Assembly: GCA_027306605.1 (NCBI GenBank)
Contig: DAHUZK010000016.1
Span: 26,772 to 90,771 of the forward strand
Direction of reading: 5' to 3'
DNA from: Acidimicrobiaceae bacterium
Lineage (GTDB): Bacteria > Actinomycetota > Acidimicrobiia > Acidimicrobiales > RAAP-2
Length of the DNA: 64,000 bases
The notes beneath the pieces were generated by a model. The model was not told the origin of the DNA and searched no databases. It was given only the letters and a program-made list of their open reading frames with translations. The translations under genes and the position numbers were made by a program. Of the stretch, positions 52,300 to 63,191 are shown piece after piece. Position 1 is the first letter of the stretch. Every line of letters starts with the position of its first letter.

Positions 52300-52994
52300 C
52301 GGCTCCGCGAGCGGTAGCGGTAACCGAAGCCGCGGACCGTCTCGATCGGTGCGTCGTCCCCTTCGTCCCAACCGAGCTTGCGCCTCAGGCGGAGGACGGC
52401 GTACTTGACTCGGGAGGGGGCCAATCCGCTGGGGTCGTCCCAGGCCAGCTCGATGAGCTGGTCCGAGGACAGGACCTGGCCCTGGTGCCGGGCCAGCGTG
52501 GCCAGCAGGCGGTACTCGGTCGGCGTCAGGACCACGGGGTTCCCGTCGACCGTGACCTCCTGATGGGCGAAGTCGATGTGGAGGGTGCCGTCGTCGAAAG
52601 TGGTGACCAGGTCCTTGTTGTTGACCTGGCGGCGGCTGATGGCCTGCAGGCGGGCCAGGAGCTCGACCTTGCCGAACGGCTTCGTCAGGTAGTCGTCGGC
52701 GCCGGCATTGAGCCCCCGGACCTTGTCACGCTCGGTGCTCAGCGCCGTGAGCATGAGGACCGGGGCGTCGCTCATGTCCCTGATGCGTTCGAGGACCTGC
52801 CAGCCGTCGAGGTCGGGGAGCCCGACGTCGAGGATCACGATGTCGGGATGGGACTGGTGGAACTGGCGGACTCCGTCGCGCCCCTCGATGGCCTCCGAGA
52901 CCGCGTAGCCCTCCCGCTCGAGGAGCGTGCGCAGCAGCTGACGGATGTCGGCCTCGTCCTCGATGATCAGCACGGAGTTGTGCCCCTCTCGCAT
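52296..52994 (-). CDS. OmpR/PhoB-family response regulator
   Basis: 232 residues. The receiver domain has the acidic pair E12/D13, phospho-acceptor Asp56 (VILDVGLPD), Thr83 and Lys105 (YLTKPFGK). A winged-helix DNA-binding domain ends RGFGYRYR. ATG 52994 begins the conserved receiver; the ORF track uses TTG 53018. TACAGT at 53010-53005 on the minus strand is a possible -10. It is cotranscribed with, and phosphorylated by, the downstream kinase. Targets are unknown. Confidence 0.9.
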   Translation of the reverse strand: MREGHNSVLIIEDEADIRQLLRTLLEREGYAVSEAIEGRDGVRQFHQSHPDIVILDVGLPDLDGWQVLERIRDMSDAPVLMLTALSTERDKVRGLNAGADDYLTKPFGKVELLARLQAISRRQVNNKDLVTTFDDGTLHIDFAHQEVTVDGNPVVLTPTEYRLLATLARHQGQVLSSDQLIELAWDDPSGLAPSRVKYAVLRLRRKLGWDEGDDAPIETVRGFGYRYRSRSR

Positions 52995-53018
52995 CAGGAT
53001 CGCAACTGTACTGGGCAA

Positions 53019-53641
53019 TTGGACGATCTGAGTGAATCAGAGCCACCCCGGCGCACCAGATGCACCGCAGTGGCCTGGGCTGATGGGCCCAGTCGGCGCT
53101 CTGGTGCCACGGAGCGCCGCATGCCGGAGAACGGCCTCGGTCAGGTCGGTGGGGGTGACGTCGGGGCCAGCGGCGGCTCGAAGAGCTGATCCAGGAAGGC
53201 TCGAGGCGCTGATCTGGGATTTCCCCAGCCCGGCGCAGTGAGCCCGGCGAGTGCCGCGAGCTCAGCGAGAGCAGTACAGGGCGCGAAAGGTGCGCCGGCC
53301 CGGGTCGTCGGTTCCCCCCGGAATCAACCGACCGACGGCCTCGTGAGGCCGGCGCACTCCTTCGCTGCACCTCCCCCCGGTGTTTCCCCCTCCGGGTCCG
53401 TTCCCCCTCGACCGGACTCGTCCTCTGTCGCCCCCCTCCGAGCGACCACACCGTGAGGTTGCTGTACTGATGCTGCGTACTCTGGACACGCGGTGTCGCA
53501 AATCGGGGCCCAATTGGGTTGCGGTCGGGTTGCGTCCTGCCCGGTGCCGTGGCGGCACGGCTCCGCGATGGGACCTCCTCCCAGCCGGCATGGCGGTCCA
53601 CCCTGACCAGGTGGTGCCGGAGCGTTCAGGTGGCCAGGCAG
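53019..53641. other. Long gap without a convincing gene
   Basis: The short frames here lack ribosome sites and family features. Five runs of five or six C lie at 53314-53436, giving G runs on the minus strand. A CCCAATTGGG palindrome lies near 53510. It could hold the response-regulator control region or a small RNA, but nothing is assigned. Confidence 0.5.
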
Positions 53642-53647
53642 TAGGGT
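53642..53647 (+). promoter_or_regulatory. -10 element (TAGGGT) of the yajC-secD-secF operon
   Basis: TAGGGT lies 41 bases before the yajC ATG. The leader of about 30 bases ends in GAAGGAT, a good ribosome site. Confidence 0.45.
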
Positions 53648-53682
53648 GGAATTTCGCAACCAATCAGGTCGAAGGATCTTCA

Positions 53683-54234
53683 ATGACATCAACCCCGGCG
53701 CTGGTCCACGTGTTGGTCGCCGCCTCCTCGTCGTCCAAATCGAGTTCGAGCTCGGGTCTGTTGACCCTCCTCCCGCTGCTGGCCATCGGCGTGCTCGGCT
53801 ACTTCTTCTTCATCCGCCCGCAGCAGAGGAAAGCCCAGGCAGCACGGAAGGCGCAGGGATCGGACATCGAGGTCGGTGACGAGGTGCAGACCGTCGGCGG
53901 TGTGATCGGCACCGTCCTCGAGATCCACGGCGATCGCTACACGCTGCTGACGGGCGCCCTCGGTGACGACGGCAACCTCGACGGTCCCCAGCCGACCCGG
54001 ATCGTGTTCGTCCGCCAGGCCATCGCCCGCAAGGTGGAGCGGGTCGAAGCGGATCCGGTGAAGGACCTCGCCGAGGACACCACCACCCGGGACGTGCGGC
54101 CGAGCACCAACGGGAGCGGGGACTCCCGGGCCAAGGACGGCGCCGTGACCACCGGGAGCGACGACATCGACGACATCGGTGGCGACAGCACGACGAGCGG
54201 CAAGGACCGCGGTGGGGAGTCTGAGGACCCGTGA
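53683..54234 (+). CDS. yajC: Preprotein translocase subunit YajC
   Basis: 183 residues. One membrane helix (LLPLLAIGVLGYFFFIRPQQRK) is followed by the conserved cytoplasmic beta domain (GDEVQTVGGVIGTVLEI). A Ser-rich stretch precedes the helix. The acidic Ser/Thr tail of about 80 residues is much longer than in E. coli YajC (110 residues in total). It works with SecDF. The stop overlaps secD (GTGA). Confidence 0.9.
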   Translation: MTSTPALVHVLVAASSSSKSSSSSGLLTLLPLLAIGVLGYFFFIRPQQRKAQAARKAQGSDIEVGDEVQTVGGVIGTVLEIHGDRYTLLTGALGDDGNLDGPQPTRIVFVRQAIARKVERVEADPVKDLAEDTTTRDVRPSTNGSGDSRAKDGAVTTGSDDIDDIGGDSTTSGKDRGGESEDP

Positions 54235-55886
54235 GCCCGAAGTCGGGGGGACGGGCACAGCGGCGGCATCGCCGCAACCTCCTGATCAGCGTCCTGGTCG
54301 TGGTGGCGATCTGCGTCGGCTCCTTCCTGGCGACGTTCGCCGCCAGCTGGTCGCCCCGGCTCGGCCTGGACCTCGCCGGCGGTGTGTCCGTCGTCTACAC
54401 GGCCCAGGGCAAGCACGTCTCGCAGTCGGACCTGAACGAGACGGTCAACATCTTGAACCTGCGCGTGAACGGACTCGGCGTGTCCGGTGCCCAGGTGCAG
54501 ACGACGGGCAAGAACCAGATCTCGGTCTCGATCCCGGGGGTCACCGACGCGCAGCAGGTGCTCAACCAGATCGGCCAGACGGCGCGGATGTACTTCCGCC
54601 CGGTGCTCTGCTACGCCTACCCCCAGGCGGTGCCGAAGGGCTCCAAGTCGAAGGTGCTGCCCCCCGGCATCGAGTCCATCCCCGCCTGCAGCCCGTCGTC
54701 GCAGATCTCGACGTCGACGCTGCACGTGACGCCGGACTCCGCCTCGCCCTCGGGCTTCACTTCCAATTCGGTCCCGCCCGACCCGCAGTACGCGTCGTAC
54801 GCCTCGACCAGTGTCGACAAGCCCGGCTATCCCCAAAGCACGGTCCTCCTGCCGGGGCTGGCGGGAGCGTGCAACGACGGCAGCGCGGCGACGCGTTGCG
54901 TGCTCGGACCCTCGGAGATGACCGGGCACTCGATCGCGAGCGCCCAGGCCACGCAGAACCAGGCCGGTCAGTGGGTGGTCGACTACACCTTGACCGGAAC
55001 CGGGGCGGGGCTGTGGGACCAGGTCGCAGCCAAGAACTTCCACCTTCCCCTCGGGATCGAGCTCGACGGCAAGGTCTACTCGGCACCCATCATCCAGCCC
55101 ACGCAGGCGAACCCGAGCTCGTTCGGCGGCCGGGGCGAGATCTCCGGGAGCCTGACCCAGCAGGACGCGCAGAACCTGGCCCAGGCCATGAACTACGGCG
55201 CGCTGCCCATCGTCCTCAAGGCCGCCACCTCCGAGACCGTCTCGGCCACGCTGGGGCACTCGGCGCTCGTCGCCGGCCTCGGGGCGGGCATAGCCGGCCT
55301 CATCCTCGTCCTGCTCTACGTCCTGCTCTACTACCGGGCTCTCGGGTTGGTCGTCATCTCCGGGCTCCTGCTGACGGCACTGCTGCTCTGGGCCATCATC
55401 TCGGCGCTCGGGCACACGACCGTCGCGCCGAGCTTCGATCTGGCCGGTATCACCGGCCTGATCGTCTCCATCGGCATCACCGTCGACTCGTACATCGTCT
55501 ACTTCGAGCGGCTCAAGGACGAGACCAGATCCGGCCGGTCGGTCCGCACGTCGGTCGACCGCGGCTTCAAGAGCGCCTGGCGCACGGTCTGGGCCGCTGA
55601 CTTCGTGTCGTTGCTGGCGGCGATCGTGCTGTATCTCGTGGCGGTCGGGAACGTGAAGGGCTTCGCCTTCTTCCTCGGCTTGTCCACCATCCTGGACATG
55701 GCCATCACGTGGTTCTACACGCGTCCGTTGGTCATCCTCCTCGGCCAGTCCCAGCGCCTCCAGGGTTCGGGCGCCTTCAGCATCGCGACGGGACTCGGGG
55801 CCGGGCCGCAGACCGGTGGAGGCGCTCCGGCCGGGGCCGGCGTTCCGGTCGGGGTCGGTGCCGGAGGCGGGGGTGGTGGTTCGTGA
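54231..55886 (+). CDS. secD: Protein-export membrane protein SecD
   Basis: 551 residues. TM1 is followed by the family motif RLGLDLAGGVSVVY, the large P1 periplasmic domain and five further helices. These include LAGITGLIVSIGITVDSYIVYFERLKDE, with the conserved Asp used in proton coupling. A Gly/Ala/Val-rich tail of about 50 residues ends the protein. SecDF pulls preproteins through SecYEG using the proton gradient. GTGA overlaps exist with both neighbours. Confidence 0.94.
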   Translation: MSPKSGGRAQRRHRRNLLISVLVVVAICVGSFLATFAASWSPRLGLDLAGGVSVVYTAQGKHVSQSDLNETVNILNLRVNGLGVSGAQVQTTGKNQISVSIPGVTDAQQVLNQIGQTARMYFRPVLCYAYPQAVPKGSKSKVLPPGIESIPACSPSSQISTSTLHVTPDSASPSGFTSNSVPPDPQYASYASTSVDKPGYPQSTVLLPGLAGACNDGSAATRCVLGPSEMTGHSIASAQATQNQAGQWVVDYTLTGTGAGLWDQVAAKNFHLPLGIELDGKVYSAPIIQPTQANPSSFGGRGEISGSLTQQDAQNLAQAMNYGALPIVLKAATSETVSATLGHSALVAGLGAGIAGLILVLLYVLLYYRALGLVVISGLLLTALLLWAIISALGHTTVAPSFDLAGITGLIVSIGITVDSYIVYFERLKDETRSGRSVRTSVDRGFKSAWRTVWAADFVSLLAAIVLYLVAVGNVKGFAFFLGLSTILDMAITWFYTRPLVILLGQSQRLQGSGAFSIATGLGAGPQTGGGAPAGAGVPVGVGAGGGGGGS

Positions 55887-57622
55887 GCGGCCGCGACGAC
55901 GGCGATCGCCGCGGGCGCCGCGGCGAGGAGCGCGACGAGGAGAGCACCCTCGACGAGGTGAGCGAAGAGGACGTCGAGCAGCTCGAGGAGGAGGTGGAGA
56001 CCGGCTCACTCGACGACGACGAGCTCGTCTCGCTCGACGACGCCGCCCGGGCCATCCTGGCGAAGCCCCGCAAGGGCCATGGACCCATCAGTCGCCTCTA
56101 CCGGGGCGAGACGCGCTTCGACTTCGTGGGCAAGCGGCGCATCTGGTTCGCCGTTTCGACCCTGATCATCGCGGCCGGGATCGTCTCGATCATCCTGCGG
56201 GGTGGCCTGAACCTCGGGATCGAGTTCAAGGGCGGCACCGAATGGAGGATCGCCGCACCCGGCGTGACGCAGAGCGAGGCGGTGAAGGCGCTGAGCGGCA
56301 CCGGGCTGATCGATCCCACGGTCGAACTCCTCGGGAGCGGCAGCAACCAGACGCTCGACGTCCAGTCCGACATCAACAAACTGACGCCGGCGCAGCAGGA
56401 CAAGGTCAGCAACAACGTCCGGACGGCGCTGCTCGACCTGACCGCCGCCCACGCTTCCAGCGGGACGGCCTCGACGACGAGCACGACGGCCAAGCCGGCG
56501 ACGAGCACCACGACGTCGGCCGCAGGTTCGACGACCTCCTCGACCTCCTCGACCTCCTCGACGGCGGCCGGCGCCGCCACCACGACCTCGACGTCGGCGC
56601 CGACCTCGACCACCGCCACGACGCCGGCCGACAAGATCAGCATCACGACCGTCGGTCCGACGTGGGGATCGTCCATCACCAACAAGGCCATCGAAGCCCT
56701 CATCATCTTCTTCGTGGTGGTGGGGATCTACATCAGCATCCGCTTCGAGCCGAAGATGGCGCTGGCGGCGTTCATCGCCATGGTGCACGACGTGCTGGTC
56801 GCCGTCGGGATCTACTCGATCTTCAACTTCCAGGTCACGCCGGACACCGTGGTGGCGATCCTGACCATCCTCGGGTACTCCCTCTACGACACCGTCGTGG
56901 TCTTCGACCGTGTCCGCGACAACACGCGCGGCATCGGGAGCAGCGGGCGCATGACCTACCCCCAGCTCATCAACCTGTCCATGAACCAGACCATGGCCCG
57001 GTCGATCAACACGTCCGCCGTGGCGATCCTCCCCGTGCTGGCTGTCCTGCTGATCGGCGCCCAGCTGCTCGGCGCGACGACCCTGCAGTCGTACGGCCTG
57101 GCCCTCTTCGTCGGTCTGCTGTCGGGTGCCTATTCCTCGATCTTCATCGCCTCTCCCGTGCTGTGCCTCATGAAGGAGCGCGAGGACCGCTGGGTCACGA
57201 TCGAGGCGCGGCTGCAAAAGCGCGGCGAGGCCGGCGCGTGGTACTCGGCGGCCGACGCCGCCAACCTCAGCACCGCGCTGAGCGTGGCCGCGGCAGGCCA
57301 GGTCGGCCGGTCCGGCGGCGGGGGAGGTGCCCCTGCGGCACAGCGGTCCGGCGGCTCCAAGCGCAGTGGGCCCATCCGACCGGGCTCGGCGAGCAGACCG
57401 GGCCGAGGCTCCGGAGGCGGCGGTCCGGGCACCGGGACCGCGCTCATGGACCGGCCAGCGGGCGACGGCCATGCGGGTGACGCCGGTGACGCCGGTGACG
57501 CCGGCGACGCGGGGCGATCGGGCACGGGCGCCGGCACGGGTTCGGGCACGGGCGGACAGCGGCGGTCGGGATCGAGGCAGTCGGCCCGGCCGCGCAAGCG
57601 AAGCGGCAAGCGACGGCGCTGA
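55883..57622 (+). CDS. secF: Protein-export membrane protein SecF with long insertions
   Basis: 579 residues, clearly longer than the roughly 320-440 usual for SecF. The core motifs are GLNLGIEFKGGTEW after TM1, VHDVLVAVGIYSIF, and ILTILGYSLYDTVVVFDRVRDN. Three extras are seen: an acidic N-terminal extension of about 70 residues, a Ser/Thr-only stretch of about 60 residues in the periplasmic P1 domain (TSSTSSTSST and similar), and a basic Gly-rich tail with [10 protein letters not shown] and RPRKRSGKRRR. The tail might contact ribosomes or membrane lipid. GTG start overlaps secD. Confidence 0.92.
   Translation: MSGRDDGDRRGRRGEERDEESTLDEVSEEDVEQLEEEVETGSLDDDELVSLDDAARAILAKPRKGHGPISRLYRGETRFDFVGKRRIWFAVSTLIIAAGIVSIILRGGLNLGIEFKGGTEWRIAAPGVTQSEAVKALSGTGLIDPTVELLGSGSNQTLDVQSDINKLTPAQQDKVSNNVRTALLDLTAAHASSGTASTTSTTAKPATSTTTSAAGSTTSSTSSTSSTAAGAATTTSTSAPTSTTATTPADKISITTVGPTWGSSITNKAIEALIIFFVVVGIYISIRFEPKMALAAFIAMVHDVLVAVGIYSIFNFQVTPDTVVAILTILGYSLYDTVVVFDRVRDNTRGIGSSGRMTYPQLINLSMNQTMARSINTSAVAILPVLAVLLIGAQLLGATTLQSYGLALFVGLLSGAYSSIFIASPVLCLMKEREDRWVTIEARLQKRGEAGAWYSAADAANLSTALSVAAAGQVGRSGGGGGAPAAQRSGGSKRSGPIRPGSASRPGRGSGGGGPGTGTALMDRPAGDGHAGDAGDAGDAGDAGRSGTGAGTGSGTGGQRRSGSRQSARPRKRSGKRRR
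57479..57514. repeat. 9-bp tandem repeat in the secF tail
   Basis: GACGCCGGT is repeated, with the third and fourth copies diverging slightly. It encodes Asp-Ala-Gly triplets like those in RuvB. Confidence 0.85.
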
Positions 57623-57681
57623 GGCGAGGCGCGAGCGGGCGGCCCGCGCTGCGATGGCGCCGTGGTGTTTGCCCAGGCGGG

Positions 57682-57687
57682 TACCCT
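57682..57687 (+). promoter_or_regulatory. -10 element (TACCCT) of a likely leaderless rel transcript
   Basis: TACCCT is followed by six bases (GGATGA) and then the rel ATG. The expected transcription start coincides with the initiation codon. Confidence 0.5.
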
Positions 57688-57693
57688 GGATGA

Positions 57694-59952
<2,259 letters not shown>

Positions 59953-59960
59953 TCCCGCCG

Positions 59961-61316
59961 GTGGCCGACGAGACACAGCCGGCGCGCGCCCCGACCGGCA
60001 CACGCGACGTCCTCTTCCCCGAGTCGGCCCGCTGGGAGGCGCTCGTTGCCCGGTTCGCCGCGCAGGTCGAAGCCGCCGGGTACGGCCTTGCCCATACGCC
60101 GATCTTCGAGGAGACGCGGGTCTTCAGGCGCGGCATCGGTGAGGGTAGCGACGTGGTCGGCAAGGAGATGTACGAGTTCGAGGACCGAGGGGGCCGCTCG
60201 CTTGCGCTGCGGCCAGAGGGGACGGCCCCGGTGGTCCGGGCCTTCGTCCAGCACCGGCCGCCCGTGCCGTGGAAGGCGTGGTACGTCACGCCGGCCTTCC
60301 GCTCCGAGCGCCCCCAGGCTGGCCGGTACCGGCAGCACCACCAGCTCGGGATCGAAGCGCTCGGTACGGGGGACGCCGACCTCGACGTCGAGGTCGTCGC
60401 GCTGGCCCACGACTTCCTCACCGGGGTGGGCCTCGCCCACCTCGAGCTCAAGCTGCACTCGATGGGAGACCCGACGTGCAGGCCCGCCTATCTCGACGCC
60501 CTCCGCGACTACCTGCGGACCCGGCGGGGTGAGCTGTGCGCCGAGCACGCCGAGCGCATGGAAGCCAACCCGCTGCGCGTGCTCGACTGCAAGCGGGCCG
60601 AGTGCCGAGCGGCGACGGCGACGGCGCCCCGGATGCTGGACCACCTCTGCGAGGCGTGCCGTGACCACTTCGACCGGGTGCGAGACGGGCTCTCTGCCCT
60701 CGAGGTCCCCTTCGTGGTCGACGACCGCCTGGTGCGGGGGTTCGACTACTACACCCGGACCACGTTCGAGTTCACCGCCTCGTCGCTCGACGCCGCGCAG
60801 AACGGTGTGGGTGGGGGCGGTCGCTACGACGGGCTCGTGGAGGTGATGGGCGGCCAGCCGACCCCGGGAATCGGTTTCGGTATCGGCATCGAGCGGCTGT
60901 TGCTCGCCTGCGACGCCGAGGATGCGTTCGACGTGGCGCCGCCGGCGCACGACGCCTTCGTCGTCGACGTCGTCGGTGGGCACGTGGCTCGCGACCTGAC
61001 GACACGGCTCCGCCGGGCCGGGCTCCGGGCGGACCGGGCGTTCGACCAGCGGTCGATGAAGGCGCAGCTGAAAGCGGCCGACCGCTCGGGGGCATGGCTG
61101 GCTGTCATCGTCGGGCCCGACGAGCTCACTACGGGCGAGGCGACGCTGCGGCAGCTGCGCGCCCGGGGTGACCAGGTGGCGGTGGCGCTCGGCGATGTGG
61201 AGCTGGCCGTCCGGCGCGCCGTGGACGCTGCTCGAGGCAGTGAGGCGGGACGGGACGGCAAGGCGGGCGCACGCGGAGCGGACGGCGACGAGGACGACGA
61301 GGAGGAGACCCGGTGA
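59961..61316 (+). CDS. hisS: Histidyl-tRNA synthetase
   Basis: 451 residues, class II. Motif 2 is PAFRSERPQAGRYRQHHQLGIE. The His-specific loops are LVRGFDYYTRTTFEF and GGGGRYDGLVEVMGG, and motif 3 is IGFGIGIERLLLA. An HGTP anticodon-binding domain and an acidic tail end the protein. The GTG start lies eight bases after rel. The ORF-track form reads from inside rel. Confidence 0.94.
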   Translation: MADETQPARAPTGTRDVLFPESARWEALVARFAAQVEAAGYGLAHTPIFEETRVFRRGIGEGSDVVGKEMYEFEDRGGRSLALRPEGTAPVVRAFVQHRPPVPWKAWYVTPAFRSERPQAGRYRQHHQLGIEALGTGDADLDVEVVALAHDFLTGVGLAHLELKLHSMGDPTCRPAYLDALRDYLRTRRGELCAEHAERMEANPLRVLDCKRAECRAATATAPRMLDHLCEACRDHFDRVRDGLSALEVPFVVDDRLVRGFDYYTRTTFEFTASSLDAAQNGVGGGGRYDGLVEVMGGQPTPGIGFGIGIERLLLACDAEDAFDVAPPAHDAFVVDVVGGHVARDLTTRLRRAGLRADRAFDQRSMKAQLKAADRSGAWLAVIVGPDELTTGEATLRQLRARGDQVAVALGDVELAVRRAVDAARGSEAGRDGKAGARGADGDEDDEEETR

Positions 61317-63133
61317 AGGCAGTCCCACCACCCACCGACGCCACGGCCGGAGGGACGCGTTCGGCGACGTCCATGCGGACCCACCTGTGCGGCGAGCTCG
61401 GCGAGGCCGACATCGGTCGCGAGGTCCGCTTGTGCGGCTGGGTCGCCCGGCGTCGCGAGCACGGGGAGCACCTCGCCTTCGTCGACTTGCGCGACCACTC
61501 GGGGATCGTCCAGTGCGTGGTGCCGGGGACGGTCGAGGCCCGCAGTGAGTACGTCGTGGCGGTCACCGGGGTCGTGCGCGCCCGGCCCGAGGGAACGGCC
61601 AACCCCGACCTGGCCACGGGGGCGGTCGAGGTCGGCGAGTGCGCCGTCGAGGTGCTGGCGGCGGCGGACCCGCCACCGTTCGCCGTCGACGACCGGGTCG
61701 AGGTCGACGAGGCCGTCCGGCTCCGCCACCGCTACGTCGACCTCCGTCGTCCCCGGCTCCAGGCGAACCTGCGGCTGCGGGCCACGGTGGTGCGGGCACT
61801 GCGCCATGCGATGGACCGACAGGGCTTCTGCGAGGTCGAGACCCCGTTGCTGTGGGCGCCTACGCCCGAGGGCGCCCGCGAGTTCGTCGTGCCCAGCCGG
61901 CTCCACCACGGCTCTGGCTACGTGCTGCCCCAGAGCCCCCAGCTCGCCAAGCAGCTGCTGATGGTGGCCGGTCTCGACCGCTACTACCAGGTGGCTCGGT
62001 GCCTCCGCGACGAGGACCTGCGGGCCGACCGCCAGTTCGAGTTCACCCAGCTCGACGTGGAGGCCTCCTTCGTGGACCAGGAGGACGTGCTCGGGTTCGT
62101 CACCGAGGCCGTGCTCGATGCCGCCGAGGCAGCGACCGGGGAACGGCCTGAGGCCATTCCCCGCCTCACGTGGGCGGACGCCATAGACCGCTACGGGACC
62201 GACAAGCCCGACCTGCGCTTCGGCATGGAGCTCGTCGACCTCTCCGCCACGTTCGCCGGAACGGCGGTGAAGGCCTTCGCCGCTCCGACCGTCAAGGCGC
62301 TGGTGGTACAGGGCGGAGCGACCAGCACCCGCTCTCGACTGGACGCGCTGACCGACCGGGCCCGGCAGCTCGGCGCCAAGGGACTGGCGTGGTTCCGTGT
62401 CGGCGAGGACGCCACGCTCGACTCCCCGCTCGACCGCTTCCTCGGCGACGACGAGCGTGCCGGGTTGCTGACCGCCACCGGGGCGGTGCCCGGGGACCTC
62501 GTGCTCGTCGTCGCCGACGAGCACCGGCTCGCCTGCACCGTGCTCGGCCAGCTCCGTGTCGAGGTCGGGGGCCGCCCGGTGCACGAGGGTCCCTACCGTT
62601 ACGTGTGGGTCGTCGACTTCCCGCTCTTCGACGGGCTCGACGACGCCGGCAACCCGATGGCCGCCCACCACCCCTTCACCATGCCCCACCCCGACGACCT
62701 CGACCTGCTCGAGCGCGATCCGCTCGCCGTGCGGTCGCAAGCGTACGACCTGGTGCTCAACGGGTGGGAGCTCGGCTCGGGCAGCGTCCGGATCCACCGG
62801 GGAGACGTCCAGGAGCGGGTCTTCGCCGCGCTCGGCATCGCCGAGGAGGAGGCCGCAGCCCGCTTCGGCTTCCTGCTCGGGGCGTTCCGCACGGGCGCCC
62901 CTCCGCACGCCGGCTTCGCCGTCGGCGTCGACCGGCTGGTGGCGATCTTCGCCGGCGAGGAGAGCATCCGCGAGGTCATCGCCTTCCCGAAGACGCAATC
63001 GGGCGCCGATCTGATGACCGGCGCCCCGTCGCCGCTCGCCCCGTCGGTCCTGGCCGAGCTGGGGCTCGTCCCGAAGCGCCCGCGCGGTGCCGGTCCCGAC
63101 GGCGCGTCCCCGGGCACGGGTGCCGACCGGTGA
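61313..63133 (+). CDS. aspS: Aspartyl-tRNA synthetase
   Basis: 606 residues. The anticodon OB domain (LCGWVARRREHGEHLAFVDLRDHSG) is followed by the class II core: LPQSPQLAKQLLMVAGLDRYYQVARCLRDEDLRADRQFEFTQLD, the bacterial GAD insertion, and motif 3 FAVGVDRLVAIFAG. Whether it also charges tRNA-Asn was not decided. GTG overlaps the hisS stop. An extra 20 residues precede the usual MRTHLCGEL start, so ATG 61373 is an alternative. Confidence 0.94.
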   Translation: MKAVPPPTDATAGGTRSATSMRTHLCGELGEADIGREVRLCGWVARRREHGEHLAFVDLRDHSGIVQCVVPGTVEARSEYVVAVTGVVRARPEGTANPDLATGAVEVGECAVEVLAAADPPPFAVDDRVEVDEAVRLRHRYVDLRRPRLQANLRLRATVVRALRHAMDRQGFCEVETPLLWAPTPEGAREFVVPSRLHHGSGYVLPQSPQLAKQLLMVAGLDRYYQVARCLRDEDLRADRQFEFTQLDVEASFVDQEDVLGFVTEAVLDAAEAATGERPEAIPRLTWADAIDRYGTDKPDLRFGMELVDLSATFAGTAVKAFAAPTVKALVVQGGATSTRSRLDALTDRARQLGAKGLAWFRVGEDATLDSPLDRFLGDDERAGLLTATGAVPGDLVLVVADEHRLACTVLGQLRVEVGGRPVHEGPYRYVWVVDFPLFDGLDDAGNPMAAHHPFTMPHPDDLDLLERDPLAVRSQAYDLVLNGWELGSGSVRIHRGDVQERVFAALGIAEEEAAARFGFLLGAFRTGAPPHAGFAVGVDRLVAIFAGEESIREVIAFPKTQSGADLMTGAPSPLAPSVLAELGLVPKRPRGAGPDGASPGTGADR

Positions 63134-63191
63134 CCCGGCCGCCGGCCACCCGGTGACGTGATCGCCCGTGACCCCGTGACCCCGTGACCGC

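Noticed and set aside
53324-53692. 122-residue minus-strand frame upstream of yajC
   Set aside because: No ribosome site, no recognisable domain, and Pro/Gly/Arg composition typical of noncoding GC-rich DNA.
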